Assembly: GCA_964058845.1 (NCBI GenBank)
Contig: CAXKVR010000176.1
Span: 1 to 54,316 of the forward strand
DNA: 54,316 nucleotides
Source: Carex sylvatica
Taxonomy: Eukaryota; Streptophyta; Magnoliopsida; Poales; Cyperaceae
Direction: 5' to 3'
Both the position numbers and the translations under genes were made by a program. The notes below the pieces were generated by a model, which saw only the letters and a list, made by a program, of their open reading frames with translations, searched no databases and was not told where the DNA came from. Shown one piece after another: positions 21,101 to 33,965 of this stretch. Every line of letters starts with the position of its first letter. Within the stretch, counting starts at the first letter, position 1.

Positions 21101-24100
21101 TTATAACCATACCCAGCATGAGACTATTTGAACAGGCAAATTGTCATATTGAGAGAAAAGTTTTATGTATCTATGAACTCTCTCGGTACATCATGTTGTT
21201 AATTCATAATATGATTTTTTACATGTTTAATAGGTGCACAGTATTTAATCAGTCTATTACTAACAATTCAAAATTTAATGTAAATACATAGCTACTTAAT
21301 TAGATAATGGCTTTGCATTACAGGATGTGAAAGGACTAATTGATGACATGGGCATGCTAAAACCCACATTTTTCTGTGCGGTACCTCGTGTTTTGGAACG
21401 TATCTATGCAGGTGCAATCAAGTTTCTCTGTAAAAACATATATATGAATATGATTTTTTTTAAGGTTGATGATAATTTATCATTAACATTTATATTTATC
21501 AAAAGAGAGAAATTATTTACAGCTCCTCTGTCCTTGTATTATAAATAGCTACAAGATTAAATCGCTATTCTATATATCCTACAAATACAAATATATATAT
21601 ATATGATAAAGGAGGACAGTAATCTCCCTGCCCTTCCTATCCGACCTTCCTAACAATAAGCATACCGATTGCGGATCTTCTGTCATGTATCATGAATAAG
21701 GATAGCGATACTCTTTTGTATCGATGTGAATATGCACCTGTTCCTTTCTGGCTAAAGCACCCAACATCCTGCTACCCAAACAATGTCCCTGAAATTCTGT
21801 AGTTGTGGCAACTCCCGTGCTCTGTCCTTCCACCAAATATGAATATGATTTATGCACTTCTTTTATGCTTTCTGAATTTTGGACATTTCACAAATTCATC
21901 TTTCATGCAGGCTTACAAGCGAAGATTAATGCTGCTGGTTTTCTGACAAAGGCTTTGTTTAATATTGGCTATAACTTGTGAGTATTTGTCTGCTTTTTAA
22001 CAGTCGACTTCAATTTAATTCTTTTTTCAGCTTTTGTGGTAATTTAATTCTTTCTTTCCCTTATTTTAACAGCAAGAAAGGAAATATATTTTGGGGAAGC
22101 AAGCAAGAGGAAGCAGGGTTTGTATTTGACAAGCTTGTCTTTTCTTCGGTAACTTTAACAAACTACAAATTTTTCCTATCAATTTACCAAAGTCCACAGA
22201 CATCACTTTGATATTTTTTTTCTCGCTTCAGGTTAAAAAGATTATGGGCGGGAGAGTTAAAGTAATTTGGTCAGGAGGGGCCCCACTTGCTAAGCACATA
22301 GAAGAGTTTTTGCGCATTGTGTCTTGTGCCCATGTTCTTCAAGGCTATGGTACTATACACCATACCACTATACCAGATTACTGTTAAAGTCTAGTACCAG
22401 TATTGTATAAATTCCAGTTTGAGTGTTTGACTGCCTTTTGACCCTCTTGAGTTTTTTCTAGTTTTTATCTTTGTTTAAATTTATCTACATTTATGATCCA
22501 ATCAGAGAAAGAAATGGGTAATTTGATTCTTAATTGCATATTGACAACTAATAGTAGCAAACCAGAGACGGATTCACTACTTATGAATGGGGTCAATTGA
22601 TCTCATTAGTTTAAAAAATAATTGTGCCTATATATGATTTTCTATATTTTTTTACAATAAAATGCTATGGGCACTGTAAAATTGACCTCCATATCTTGTA
22701 CAGAAATTTTATATGATTGACCCCTGTTGTTTAAAAGTTCAGCACTGCCCCTGTAACCAACCATGGCCGAAGCACACAGCTTAATCAATTGAATGGTTAA
22801 TTTCTCACTTATCTTTCCTCTTTCTAAATAAAGGTTTAACAGAGACATGTGGACCAACAACAGTGGGCCTGCCAAATGAGATATCAATGCTTGGGACAGT
22901 GGGGCCACCACTGCCAGTTATCGATGTGCGGCTCGAGTCAGTGCCCGAGATGGGCTATGATGCGTTTGGCTATCCTCCTTGTGGGGAGATATGCATCCGT
23001 GGTGAAACTGTCTTCTCAGGTTACTACAAGCGGGAAGACCTCACAAAGGAGGTTCTCATTGATGGGTGGTTTTACACTGGTAAAAATACAGTTTAAGAAA
23101 AAACACTTCTTTCAATTCAGCTATTAATTTAGCTGTTGTGTGGCTGACAAAACCAAATGGACCATGTTTCATAGATTAGAGGACTCAGCTTTTACCTTAG
23201 CCAATTTCTACAGGTTGGTGCATGTTTGGTCCGGGTCTGAATTGTCAGCATATTTTGTTATTTTTCAGGAGATATTGGTGAATGGCAAGCTGACGGGGCT
23301 CTGAAAATTATCGACAGAAAGAAAAACATATTCAAATTGTCACAAGGAGAGTATGTTGCAGTCGAGCATTTGGAGAACGTTTACAGCCACCTTCCTTGTA
23401 TCGATTCTGTATGTCTTGCCATTTGCATTTATCTCCCTGAAATCATAAAAGTTTTCTACAATTACTAGAAAGAACATCCTTCACATTTGACAGTTAAAAT
23501 TTAGGATAAAATCTCACTAAAAATCGGATGTCATTTAAATGTTTCTTTGATACAAAGGTAAACAATATCATGTTTTGCTTTCTGATTTTTAGGAAACTAA
23601 CCTCATTTCTTGATGTTCCCTTTTTTTGTCTTCTTTTTGAAGATTTGGGTTTATGGAAATAGCTTCGAGTCTTTCCTTGTTGCAGTGATCAATCCAAACA
23701 GAAAAGTCATAGAAAATTGGGCATCCTCGAATGGAATTAGTGACGATTTTGAGGCTCTTTGTGAAGATCAGAAAATAAAAGAGTATATGCTGGGTGAAAT
23801 AAGTACATTTGCCAAAGAAAAGAAGGTATTTCGAAAGCCTTAATTCTGTATCATCGGGTATATATGATGACCAATATAAGAAATATATCAACTGAACTCT
23901 GAAATATCAATGTTAAAAAGTTACCTGAGTTTAACCTTTCATTTGTTTTTACTTCTTCTTTTTTAATTTTGATGTTGTCTGGCAGCTGAAAGGATTTGAG
24001 GTTGTGAGAGCGGTACATCTTGAAGCGGTACCATTTGATGTGGAGCGTGATCTTCTTACACCAACATACAAAATGAAACGGGCTCCACTTCTGAAATATT

Positions 24101-24359
24101 ATCAGGTAAATAAATAGTATATAAAATAAAACAAATTGGTGCTTAGATAAATAAATGTATATTGTACAAAACATCTTAGGTAAGAAAAGATGAAATATCA
24201 AATTAGTTATATATCTTCATCAAGAAAAAAAAATTAAATTTGTACAATTTTACTGATTTGCTGGCATCATTAAATCATCCACAGGAATTGCTTAACATAT
24301 AATACATGCATTTTTTTTTTCAGGGTGTCATTGACGGGCTATACCAAAGTAAAAAATAA
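18193..24359 (+). CDS. LACS: Long-chain acyl-CoA synthetase, LACS4-like, with nonsense codon at codon 12
   Basis: Nineteen exons with GT-AG boundaries: 18193-18335, 18630-18693, 19472-19561, 19668-19724, 19894-19942, 20071-20147, 20249-20288, 20373-20467, 20647-20814, 20948-21058, 21324-21411, 21911-21977, 22073-22148, 22232-22349, 22834-23079, 23269-23408, 23643-23825, 23986-24105, 24324-24359. They sum to 1968 nt (655 codons plus stop), the family size. The enzyme activates fatty acids to acyl-CoA via an acyl-adenylate, typically at ER membranes. Visible motifs: AMP-binding [11 protein letters not shown] (226-236), LSGGAPL-like WSGGAPL, QGYGLTET, DGWFYTGDIGEW, and the [18 protein letters not shown] linker. 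Similarity is closest to the plant LACS3/4/5 type. Codon 12 is TAA (18226-18228) where relatives carry Glu in an ungapped alignment, so one G-to-T change explains it. The next in-frame Met is codon 59 (18661), still before the AMP-binding core. Either a very recent pseudogene, an allele or sequencing error, or initiation at Met59. Every downstream exon is intact. Confidence 0.9.
18226..18228 (+). other. Premature TAA in LACS exon 1
   Basis: In frame with the only plausible family start ([11 protein letters not shown], then stop, then [20 protein letters not shown]). The residues on both sides of it match LACS N-termini without gaps, so this is a substitution and not an intron or frameshift. 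Confidence 0.85.
22563..22753. mobile_element. hAT MITE, family H2, copy 2, in LACS intron 14
   Basis: The element is 191 bp, from CAGAGACGGATTCAC to AGCACTGCCCCTG, homologous to the 190-bp element at 15420 (shared GGGGTCAATTGA, TATATGATTTTCTAT, ATTTTATATGATTGA). Flanking 8-mers TAGCAAAC and TAACCAAC agree at 6 of 8 positions, consistent with an older insertion. It does not touch the splice sites. Confidence 0.82.
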
Positions 24360-26890
24360 GGACATGATGAGACACTGCAGCACACATAATCATTATAATA
24401 TACCTTCAATATTATGATTATACAATCATTTGGCATTAACAAGATGATAAAGCATGAATTAATTACGTGGAATTGAGCAATTATTTCTATTATTTGGAAT
24501 AAATATATTAATTTTCTTCTAGATTGTATTAGGCCAGTACCAATATTGTAAAACTTTCATCATAAGTATGATCGATGTATATTAAATTGCCAGCAATATC
24601 ATGGCAAATTGGCAATGTTGATCATTATTGTTACCTATTGTTATTAGTATCTCTGTTTAGGCTTAGAAGCACATATGTTTGAGCTCCATAATGAACTGAT
24701 ATATTGAATCATTTATTTGTAAAGTATATGGTTCAAATAAAAAAACAGACGAGAAACAAATAATCAATTGATTTTCATGAAAGGACTTATTCTAGCTTCA
24801 AAACAACCTTTATTGTTTATTAGATATAAAAATTCATCAAGAGCAAAATAAGATCACGAAAAGAACAAAAAATGCATTCTTAACAGAGAAAAGAAAAAAG
24901 TATAACGAAGGAGTTTGATCTTTTTTATTTCTGAAGAGGGCTCTTATAATGTGGGGAGAAGAAGGCTCTTACAATTTGAACAAAAAAAAAGAGGAGAAGA
25001 ATTTCAACGAAAAAAAAAAAGAAGAGAAAAAAGTAAGTGCTCAAGGAAGAAACAGTGAACGTCTTCATTACTTCATTACTTTCAAGGAAGAAAACCATTT
25101 CAACAAAATTTATCCTATGAACAGAACTTGTCCAAAACAATAATTAACTTGACAGATTTAGCTAAGATAACATTAAGTAAATCAACATCAAGATCCATTC
25201 ATTACTAAAAGGTACAACAAATTGCTACATTGGATTAGCTAGTAAAACTCTAAACCGTCTAAGACAACATCAGGATTTTATTATGAAAATAGTCCTAGTG
25301 AAAGTGTACATAAACAGCTACTAAGCCTTTATGACATTAGTCAAATTTATTATTCTCAAAATTATTATAAACTAGCTCTAGCTACCTAGGCAAAGTCCTA
25401 CATATTAGCATGGGCAGATCAAAGTAGATGCTGGGAGAGGCTAAGCCACCCTAAGTTTTCAAAATTTTAAATAATTTGAAAAAAAAAAGCTCCAGAACTG
25501 TAGAATAATTCACCGGATATACAGAACCACAAAATAATTTCTCGGAAAGGCAACTCTGGATCCGGGAGATATTTGCAGATTCAGGGTCTGGATCCGAGAA
25601 ATAATTTTGCAGTTTGGGCAAATTCCAATTTTTTTTTGAAACAGGGTGTAGTTCCGGAAATTTGGAATTTTTTTTTAATATTAATTAAAATTTCGGCAAA
25701 AGTCATCTGTCATGGTCAAAATAAATTCAACTGATTAACAAATCGAAATTGATAGGAAAACGAACACAATCATAACAAAGAAAAACTATCAACCAATGCC
25801 ACACAACAGCCACCTATATTATATAGTTCGAGTATTAAAGCCTTTATCTACCTTCCAATTTGTATGGCTATCTTTATTTATCATTATTATTATTATTTTG
25901 GAAATTGTATGGATACATTCTTCCCGGAGGATGGAGGCAAAAGAAATTAAGCAACAGTGGTTCAATCAAACAAGCAAAAAATCATCTCATCTCCATTTTA
26001 AAAACGAAATCAAGATTTATTCAGCATTCATATCAGACACAAAGTTTTTGCGCATATATACCTGGTATTGAACAGTGCAGGACAAGTATCTTCTCAGATA
26101 TTGGAAAGTGGGCTCACAATTTTACGGTTCAGATTAACTTTTTGTCAGACATAACTCAATTCGAGTCTTCTTAGATTGTAGGAGGTCCCCTTTAAGATTG
26201 GTGCAAAGTTAAAAGAACGATCCGAATCTACTAATTTTAAAAAATTTCCTTGCCCGGTACCGGAGAGGATCCGAATTCACCACGTACTCATACAGTCATA
26301 CTTCATTATGGCCCGAATATTAGAGTGGGCCCCCACTATATTTCAAATATGTTTCAAAGTGATTTTGACTTGGCTGGAAATATTCGACGTGATCTGATAC
26401 CGCAGAGAATATTCACTCGCTATGTTAACATAGCGTACTTTTTTTCTTCTAAATAGCATCAAATTTAAATATTTCAAAAACACAAGCATGTTGAATTTGA
26501 TTTTTATGAAAAAAATACTTACATGTCGAGAAATAAATACTTGCATGTCGAAAAATAAATACTTGAAGTATTTAATATTAATATTTTCATACACAGTGCC
26601 ATATTGAAAAACAATTAAAATTTGATAGAATATATTAAATACAAACATGTGATACATGAATAATTTACACTTCAATCACAAATTATAAATACTTTCAATA
26701 TTTCATATTAATACTTTCAGATGTTATCTAGTGTCATATGTAATAAAATATTTGCAAGATGAAATACCAATACTTATATTAAAAGTTATAAATACTTGCA
26801 CGATAATAAACCCGAATGTAATTCATCATTGATCTAATTTGGAAGAGAAAAAAACATAGAAAACTTTCTTTGTTTTAGATTTGCAAAATT
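24360..26890. other. Intergenic region downstream of LACS
   Basis: No gene is supported. It includes the LACS 3' end, an A/G-rich stretch at 24890-25040, and a block at 25430-25700 where CTGGATCCGGGAGATAT and CTGGATCCGAGAAATAA are near-duplicates beside a GGAGAGGCTAAGCCACCC word, possibly a decayed MITE. At 26510-26570 ATACTTGCATGTCGAAAAATAA is tandemly repeated. Confidence 0.4.
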
Positions 26891-26893
26891 GCT

Positions 26894-27362
26894 CACACTG
26901 TTTCAGCTATATCTTTTTTTTTTTTTTTAAATCTATGAATAAGTGGCTATCAAGGACTGTTTCAACTATATATCAAATCTATGAAACATCAGCTTTATAT
27001 GGCCACAAAAAACGTAAGGAGTAATCGCAATTAAGGACTCTTTTATGAAGACAACTCTTTTAAAAATTGTTAATTTTTATTTGTTTTTTTATTGTTTTCT
27101 CAAGGTTATATTCTTTAAAAAGGGCCAATATGTTACAGACACTCTGCAATATAAGAAATCAAGAGTATTAGACGAAGAGTATATCTCGTTTGCATTAAAA
27201 ATATTATACCCTGCAATATAAAAATTTGAGACACTTTTGCGACATTTATTTGGTACTTCCTTTCGCCCAGTTCAAATGAGGGTTGTGTTGTTATTTTAAT
27301 TAAAAAGAGAGAGAGCAACATGGGAGAGAGAGTTGAGAGGGGAATGTAAAGAATATATCAGG
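26894..27362 (+). repeat. Repeat family R, copy A, left part
   Basis: From CACACTGTTTCAGCTATATC to GAATATATCAGG it matches 30932-31470 (shared CTATCAAGGACTGTTTCAAC, ATGAAACATCAGCTTTATA, ATATCTCGTTTGCATTA, GAGAGTTGAGAGGGGAATGTA). The copy is interrupted by the CACTA element and resumes at 29671. Confidence 0.88.
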
Positions 27363-28023
27363 CACTGCTACATAATAAGATATTGCACACCGACATAATT
27401 GGAGGAGCTACACGGATTTTTTGTCGTGTACAATGTGAGGGTGTAAAAATTCTTGAATAAATACACAGGGATATTTACCCGTGTGCGATTATAAGAGAGC
27501 GACACGGATTATTACATAAACAACCGTGTACAAACACTTGCCAGCATCGCTCTCAAAATAACCGAGTTACATGAATTATTAGATAAACAACCGTGTACGA
27601 TTACTCTTTCTACACGAAAATTTAGCTAAATGTCCGTGTACGATTACTCTTTCTACATTGATATTTAGCTAAATATCCGTGTAGCTCTCTTATTTTTTTA
27701 ATTTTTTTTATCTTTAAATACCTTTCAACATAGACTTTAGTTAAATGTCCGTGCAGAATTGTCTTTTTTTTTTTAATATTTAAATACCTTTCTACACTGA
27801 CTTTATTAAATGTCCATGTATAATTGTCTTGTTTTTTTTTCATTTTTTTGTGTGGTTAGCCTCCTGTTTTGCTAGCTATTTAAAATCAGAATTCCAAAAC
27901 AAAGAAATATTAAACAGAGGTCTTTTAAACTCAGAATTCCAAAACTATACAACAGTATAAATAATTAATTCATGTACACTACATTATAAAAAATTATACA
28001 AATCCATATTTAGCATTACAAAA

Positions 28024-28104
28024 TTATTCTTGAAACCACCGTGCCCACATACATCTGAGATCGTCGATCTGCTCCTTGGTGTAACACTTTTGCTTTGGTC
28101 CATA
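28024..28104 (-). pseudogene. Possible last exon inside the CACTA element
   Basis: On the minus strand an acceptor-like TAATTGTAG is followed by 26 open codons (YGPKQKCYTKEQIDDLRCMW, then ARWFQE) and TAA. It looks like a terminal exon of the element's internal gene or a captured host exon. I do not recognise the family and found no partner exon within the element. Confidence 0.4.
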
Positions 28105-28691
28105 CTACAATTATAATTTAGTATTAGTTAGTAATAAAAAAAGGTAGATGCAAGACACTCGAAAATATCAATTGCTATTAATAAAATGAAAAGTGTAAGT
28201 AAGCACAATATGAAAATCATAGAAAATATTAACATATTATAATTCAGGCAACTTATATACATATTGCCTTTTGTACACATGAAATCCCATGTAATCCACA
28301 TAACATATACTCCTTAAGATCTAATACAATGTTTGTATAGAAGTTATGTCCTTATCACTTAGTAATCATGTGATCAAGATTTGGGTTATGATCTAGTTTG
28401 AACCGAAAATTCATACAAACTAAGGCATATTGGATCCAACATATCAAAAAATCAGCTCCCATGTGATCCATGACATAATTCCTCTTGGTTAAAGGTCTCC
28501 AATAAGAATTCATTGATCAACATATATGTGCATACATAATAGGGAATAAAAAATTTCCTTAAAATTTTCATCCAAAATTATAAGAAAATATTTATATATA
28601 AAATTAGTTGAATTTGTATAGCTTTTATACGAATCATTGGAAATCAATTTCGTAAAAAAAAAATTATTGCATCTTATATGAATATACGATG

Positions 28692-29060
28692 GCTCTGATA
28701 CTAAATGATAGTCTTAATAATCCATGACGTGTTTTGCAATTAAAAAACACAAACAATCCTGAATTTGTAAATTCAAAATAAAATAGCAAAGTAATTTAAA
28801 TCTTACAGTTCTGAAGTGCAGACATCTTTAGGCGGAAGCGTTAGTACTGATCTTCAATGATTTTCCTCAGATCTAATGATGGAGACCATAGGCGTTTTCT
28901 TTACTTCTCACTTTCAAAAAATGGTCCACAATACACTAATTATTTATATTATCTTAACAAATCAAGCATGCATGCATTAATTAATAATTGACCTAAATAA
29001 GCAATAATAAGTAACAGAAAATTAGAGAAAGAAAAGAGAAATATATATATACATGACTAA
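28692..29060 (-). other. Possible nested retroelement trace within CACTA
   Basis: GCTCTGATACTAAA at about 28692 differs by one base from the Met-tRNA primer-site complement and is followed by TGATAGTC, as an LTR would be. No gag or second LTR was seen. Confidence 0.25.
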
Positions 29061-29670
29061 CCTTAGCAAGATAGAGATGAGAAATACAAATTAACTTCAA
29101 AGATCTCAGATCCGACCTACTTGTGTGCAGAAATCAGGCCAATATTCAATACACAGAGAGAGAGAGAGTATTAATTGATCAAAATGGTGCTGGAAGGAGA
29201 AGGCATTTTATATAACTAAAACCCTACAATAACCTTTCTACACGGATTTTTAAGTATAAATCTGTGTAGCTCTCTCAAGGCTTTCTACACTGTTATTTAA
29301 ACAAACAATCGTTTACAATGCCTACCTTTCTACACGGTTCTTTAATAAATATTCGTGTAGCTCTCTCAAGACTTTCTACACTGTTATTTAAATAAACATC
29401 AGCGTACAATGCCTACCTTTCTTCACGGTTCTTTAATAAATATCCATGTAGCTCTCTCAAGGTTTTCTACACTGTTATTTAATTAAACATCCGTGTACAA
29501 TTTTTAATAAACGTCCGAGTAGCTCTCTCAAGGCTTTTTACACTTATTCTTTAATAAATATCCGTGTAGAGATCTCACAGATATTTCAGGCTTCCAAAAA
29601 ATTATAATTTCTACACGGTTTTTAAATAAATTTGCCAAATCCGTGTACAATGACTATTTCTGTAGTAGTG

Positions 29671-29691
29671 GGCTACAAGGATATTTTGTAA
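29671..29691 (+). repeat. Repeat family R, copy A, right end
   Basis: GGCTACAAGGATATTTTGTA continues copy A after the CACTA insertion and matches GGCTATGAAGACATTTTGTA at about 31474. Homology stops right after it. Confidence 0.8.
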
Positions 29692-30886
29692 AACTACCAT
29701 ACATGCCCAGAAAGAGACAATAGCATGTGCGGATTTAATTATAATGTAATAAATATAACAGTTATATATTGTTAGAAAATTATACATAAAATGCAATAAG
29801 GACCAAATTTTTTCTGAATAAGTAAACAGTTATTTTATATCTAGTTTATATATTTGCCAATATTTGTTTGGAGTAAATAACGATTTCAAAGTGTAATTAG
29901 CATCATTTATATAGTTTTGAGTGTCACTATGGTAATGTGTCTTAGCGTTATAATCTGGAAGTCAATTATTTATAGTTCTATTCTTTGTTTTATTCATAAA
30001 ATGAAAGAATCATTTGTTCCTCAAGTGTTTAATTACATTATCGATTTTTCAAGTTGAGGACTTGAACTATGAAATCTATAATAATAAAGTAGCAAATACT
30101 CTAAATGGCCATAATCTTGGTAATTATGAAGGAACTCTATTTATGAGTACAAGATTAATATGTGGGTTAAATGATAATCATGCTTTGCGGATCATGTGGT
30201 AAGGAGTTACCAATTTAATCACATAAATACCTAATGGAGATCATGGGATTAGACATGACCTAAAAATAAAACATAATATGAATTGTGTTACTGTTATTAA
30301 TGTTTTGTTTGTGTCTTGAATTCTTTAGTGTGAAATGATTATATTTTCTACATGAGATTTATGTATCTATGGGTGTTATCCAACACTGGCCGAAACTGGC
30401 AGCTATACAAATAATATCTCAATATATGTTTCTTGTGATGAGAAAAATATATTTATTAAGAATATTAGTATTCCTCATATTTTATATATGTGTGATCATA
30501 TAGGTAGGTCCCTTGATGGAGTAATAAAGTATGCATGCAATTATGATCAAGTAGTTGATCATTATTTACTAATTAATTGGAATCAAAAAATTAATAAATT
30601 TGCAAGAATAACACTCTTCTACTTTTAATTTTATTCATGATATCATGTAACATGGGAATTGACACAAGCAATTAATTATTGCTTTAGAATCGTGATATTG
30701 ATTGGTTCACCTGTGCTACATATTCATGATATAAGCATTTAAGTAAGATAAGCTCCCTATGACAAAGCACTTGCTTTAATTGATGCTTGGTGGTACAAAC
30801 AAGGGTATATCTAATCCAATGATGGTGACATAATTTGAATGTTACAATTACAATGACGAACCTTGTTTATGTCTATATTATTATCT
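29692..30886. other. Intergenic between the two R repeats
   Basis: AT-rich DNA with no recognised gene. The 62-codon frame at 30014 has no supporting features. Confidence 0.4.
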
Positions 30887-31494
30887 TTTAAGGGGGGACA
30901 GTACAACTCGTTAATTGGACTGTTTTAATTACACACTGTTCCAACTATATCTTTTTTTTTTCAAATTTTAGAATAAGTGTCTATCAAGGACTGTTTCAAC
31001 TATATATCAACTGTATGAAACATCAGCTTTATACAGACCTTCTATGGCCACAAAAAATGTAAGGACTAATCGTAATTAGGGACTCTTTTATGTAGAAAAC
31101 TCAGCTAATTATTAGAATGGTTAATTTTTATTTTTGTAATACTTTTTTAAGGCTATATTCTGTAAAAAGGGTCAATATGTTAAAAACACAATACAAAATA
31201 AACTAATACCATTTCTCTGTTTGGACTAATAAGATTTATGTCGGTAATATGCAATATAAGAAATGAAGAGTATTTGATGGAGATTATATCTCGTTTGCAT
31301 TAGAACGATTTTATACTGAAATATAAAAATTTTGAGACACTTTTGAGACATTTATTTGGTGCTTCGTTTGTCCCAGTTTAAAAATGAGGATTGTATACTT
31401 ATTTTTAATTAAAAAAATAAAGAGAGTAACGTGAGAGAGAGAGAGTTGAGAGGGGAATGTATGGAATAGATGGGGCTATGAAGACATTTTGTAA
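30887..31494 (+). repeat. Repeat family R, copy B (uninterrupted)
   Basis: It begins TTTTAAGGGGGGACAGTACA, as does the truncated copy at 7458, and ends near ACATTTTGTAAT. It contains an extra internal piece of about 60 bp (31190-31240) absent from copy A. No coding capacity; the element class is unknown. It serves as the empty-site reference for the CACTA insertion. Confidence 0.88.
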
Positions 31495-33962
31495 TAATAA
31501 ATAATTGTGAGTGATTCTCTACGACACATAATTTTGAAATAGTAAAAATTACTCAAAACTAATTCTTTATAAGGGTCTGTTCCCCTGTTTGTTAATTTAT
31601 GATGTAAATGTTTTTTTTACATATATATTAACTTCTGCCTTGATTCAACATTTTTTCCAAAGTTGAACTCTATCTACTAATTAATTTATTCTACTGAGAG
31701 CATGAGACTACTTTTTGAGAAAAAATGCAGACTTATTTCTTGCCACCCCAACCCTATCCCAAAGGGAGAGACCAACAATGTCCCTGTTAAGCTACAAAAA
31801 CTTCCAAATAAACTTGTTGATATATATATTTTTTTGAAACTTCACGTTGACCAGATGGCAAGAGTGAAAATGAAATCACTGAAGAAAATAATAACATGAC
31901 TTCACAATGTGTAGAAATTTGGTACAAACCTTATTGTTGGACTACAATTTTGTATTAATTTGTATATCACTACAGATATATAACAGATGTGCAACTACAA
32001 CAAAATTAAGCATTTTACAATAATAACATAAAAAATATAAAATATAAATTACAAAAAATTGATATTAATAAATCGGTATATTCTGTTTGATCTTCGTAAT
32101 CTTGAATTCTAATAAAAGCAAATTGTGAAATTCAATTCCGCAGATGTATCTCACTAAAAGAACGAACTTCGGCTGCTAGATCATAAATCGAAAAACTCAA
32201 AGAATCATACCAGAGAGCTGATTACAAACAATTTGGGCTAATTAAAGCAGTGATTGCATTTTTTTGAAATGCAGTACCAAATCTACAACTAAATAATTTT
32301 GCTCTTCTCCAAATAATCTAGCGGTGAATTGAAAATGGTTGCACTTTCACTTTCACGGAGTAAATTGGCTTGCATTCCTTTTTCTTTATTGTAACTCAAA
32401 GAAAATAGTGGATGTCATTTATTATACCAATTCGAAATATCTTGAGTTAGCTAGGTCAGAAGGCTATCAAATACAAAAAAAAAAAAAAAAAATTGTACAT
32501 TTGAAAATGGATTGCTTATTTTATTGTTGGGCTATTTAGGTAAGAACGCTGGGCTCTGAGAAAAATAAATTAATATGGGCTTTTCTAGACTAAAGTTAAG
32601 ATTAGTAAATGTTCTGTGGGCCTGATGGGAACATATTGGGCTGCTCTTAGTGGCCCTGATTAACTATTTGGAACATTAATTCCCACCCCAAAAAAAAGAA
32701 CCTTATAAAATGTTTTTATTTTTTATTTTTTATTGACGGGTATATAATGAGGCAGCATCATTGATTTCATTGTCCCCGACTTAATTTACATTTTGACAAA
32801 TGAACAAAAATATTGTCACTTTTTCTTTCCCAAGGGAAGACGTTGGACTAAAAAATGATTGTCATCCATTAAGAATCTCGAACGTAGATTGTTGAAGTGA
32901 TTTTTAAAATAAAATTCATGGTAGATGGGCTCACAAATTTCAATTTGCATGAAATGTTACAATGTATTAAACAATTTGAGTTATTATGTACAATACTTGA
33001 ACAATAGATATCCAACCAGTCTAGCATTGATGTTCTCTAGTTCATCAATCTAATCTATAATGCTCATTATGCCTAGAAAAGAAAAGAAAAAACAAGGCAT
33101 TATCAGAAAGCCAGAAATCGGGAAAAAGAGAAAACAATCACGGGTGATCGATACAACGACCAAAAACTGGCCAAGGACAAAAATGGACTCTCGGTCAATC
33201 ATTCTTCAGAGATGAAGAATTGCCAAAAAGGAAAGTGTAGCATTGTATTACAAATCATAAATTGGATAGTAAATTGAATAGCAACAAAAATGAAGAGTAA
33301 ATTTTTGTACAAAATCAATGAAAATGAATAGTAAAATTTGCAAACAACACAAAATCAATGAAAATAAGTCCTCATAGCCAGAGCAACAGAAGTTGTTTCC
33401 ATTTATTACAAATCATATAATAAATTTAATATTATATTCATTCATATCGAAGGTCTGCGAGGGGCAAAAGGGAGACATCATCAAAAAAATCTGCAAAATA
33501 ATTGGACAGGATTTTATTTAGTAGCAAGAAACAAATAAAATAAAGGGAGATAATACTAGTTATGTCTAATATAGCTCTTTGTCATTTATAATATGTAATA
33601 ATATCAAGTATGAACCATTAAAGAATGTTATTTTGTAGATCCTTTTTTACTTATTTGCATGTTGCTCCAACTCTCCAATATTTATAATGTTAATAATTAG
33701 TAAAAATATAGAATATAATGCTACATATGGTACCTTTTTTATAGGCCTCTCCGTGATGACACGATAATCACTATTTAAAATCTTGAGTAAAAAACATATA
33801 TAAAGAGATGTTTACCACAAGCTGAGATATCTCTGCAAAACAAGATTAAGTACACATATTTCACCCAATTGTATATACCTAAGGAACCGAAGCAATCAAT
33901 TGCTGGGTTCAATTCTGTTATTTGTTTTTTCAGTTAAATTGTCAAAACAAATGAGTCAGCAC
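31495..33962. other. Intergenic with segmental-repeat blocks
   Basis: No gene is supported. Blocks 32505-32680, 32930-33200 and 33455-33550 have relatives at 50640-50830, 49590-49800 and 43300-43395 respectively, and a weaker one at 45600-45800. These look like an old, rearranged duplication of the DNA around the NLR exon. Confidence 0.5.
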
Positions 33963-33965
33963 TCA

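Larger units (their letters stand above)
27363..29670. mobile_element. Non-autonomous CACTA (En/Spm) element, 2.3 kb
   Basis: The left end is CACTGCTACATAATAAG; the right end is TATTTCTGTAGTAGTG, i.e. CACTACTACAGAAATA inverted. Both subterminal zones (27400-27830 and 29215-29660) are packed with ACACGG-(ATTTA)-CCGTGTA and GTAGCTCTCT motifs, as expected for transposase-binding repeats of CACTA elements. GG flanks both ends (27361-27362 and 29671-29672). The same repeat without the element, at 31470, aligns across the junction with only the element and one GG removed. No transposase frame remains. Confidence 0.9.

Noticed and set aside
25796..26174. Overlapping 91- and 104-codon frames with a hydrophobic start, considered as a P450 N-terminus
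   Set aside because: The membrane-like stretch is an ATT microsatellite, and no P450 motifs or further exons follow.
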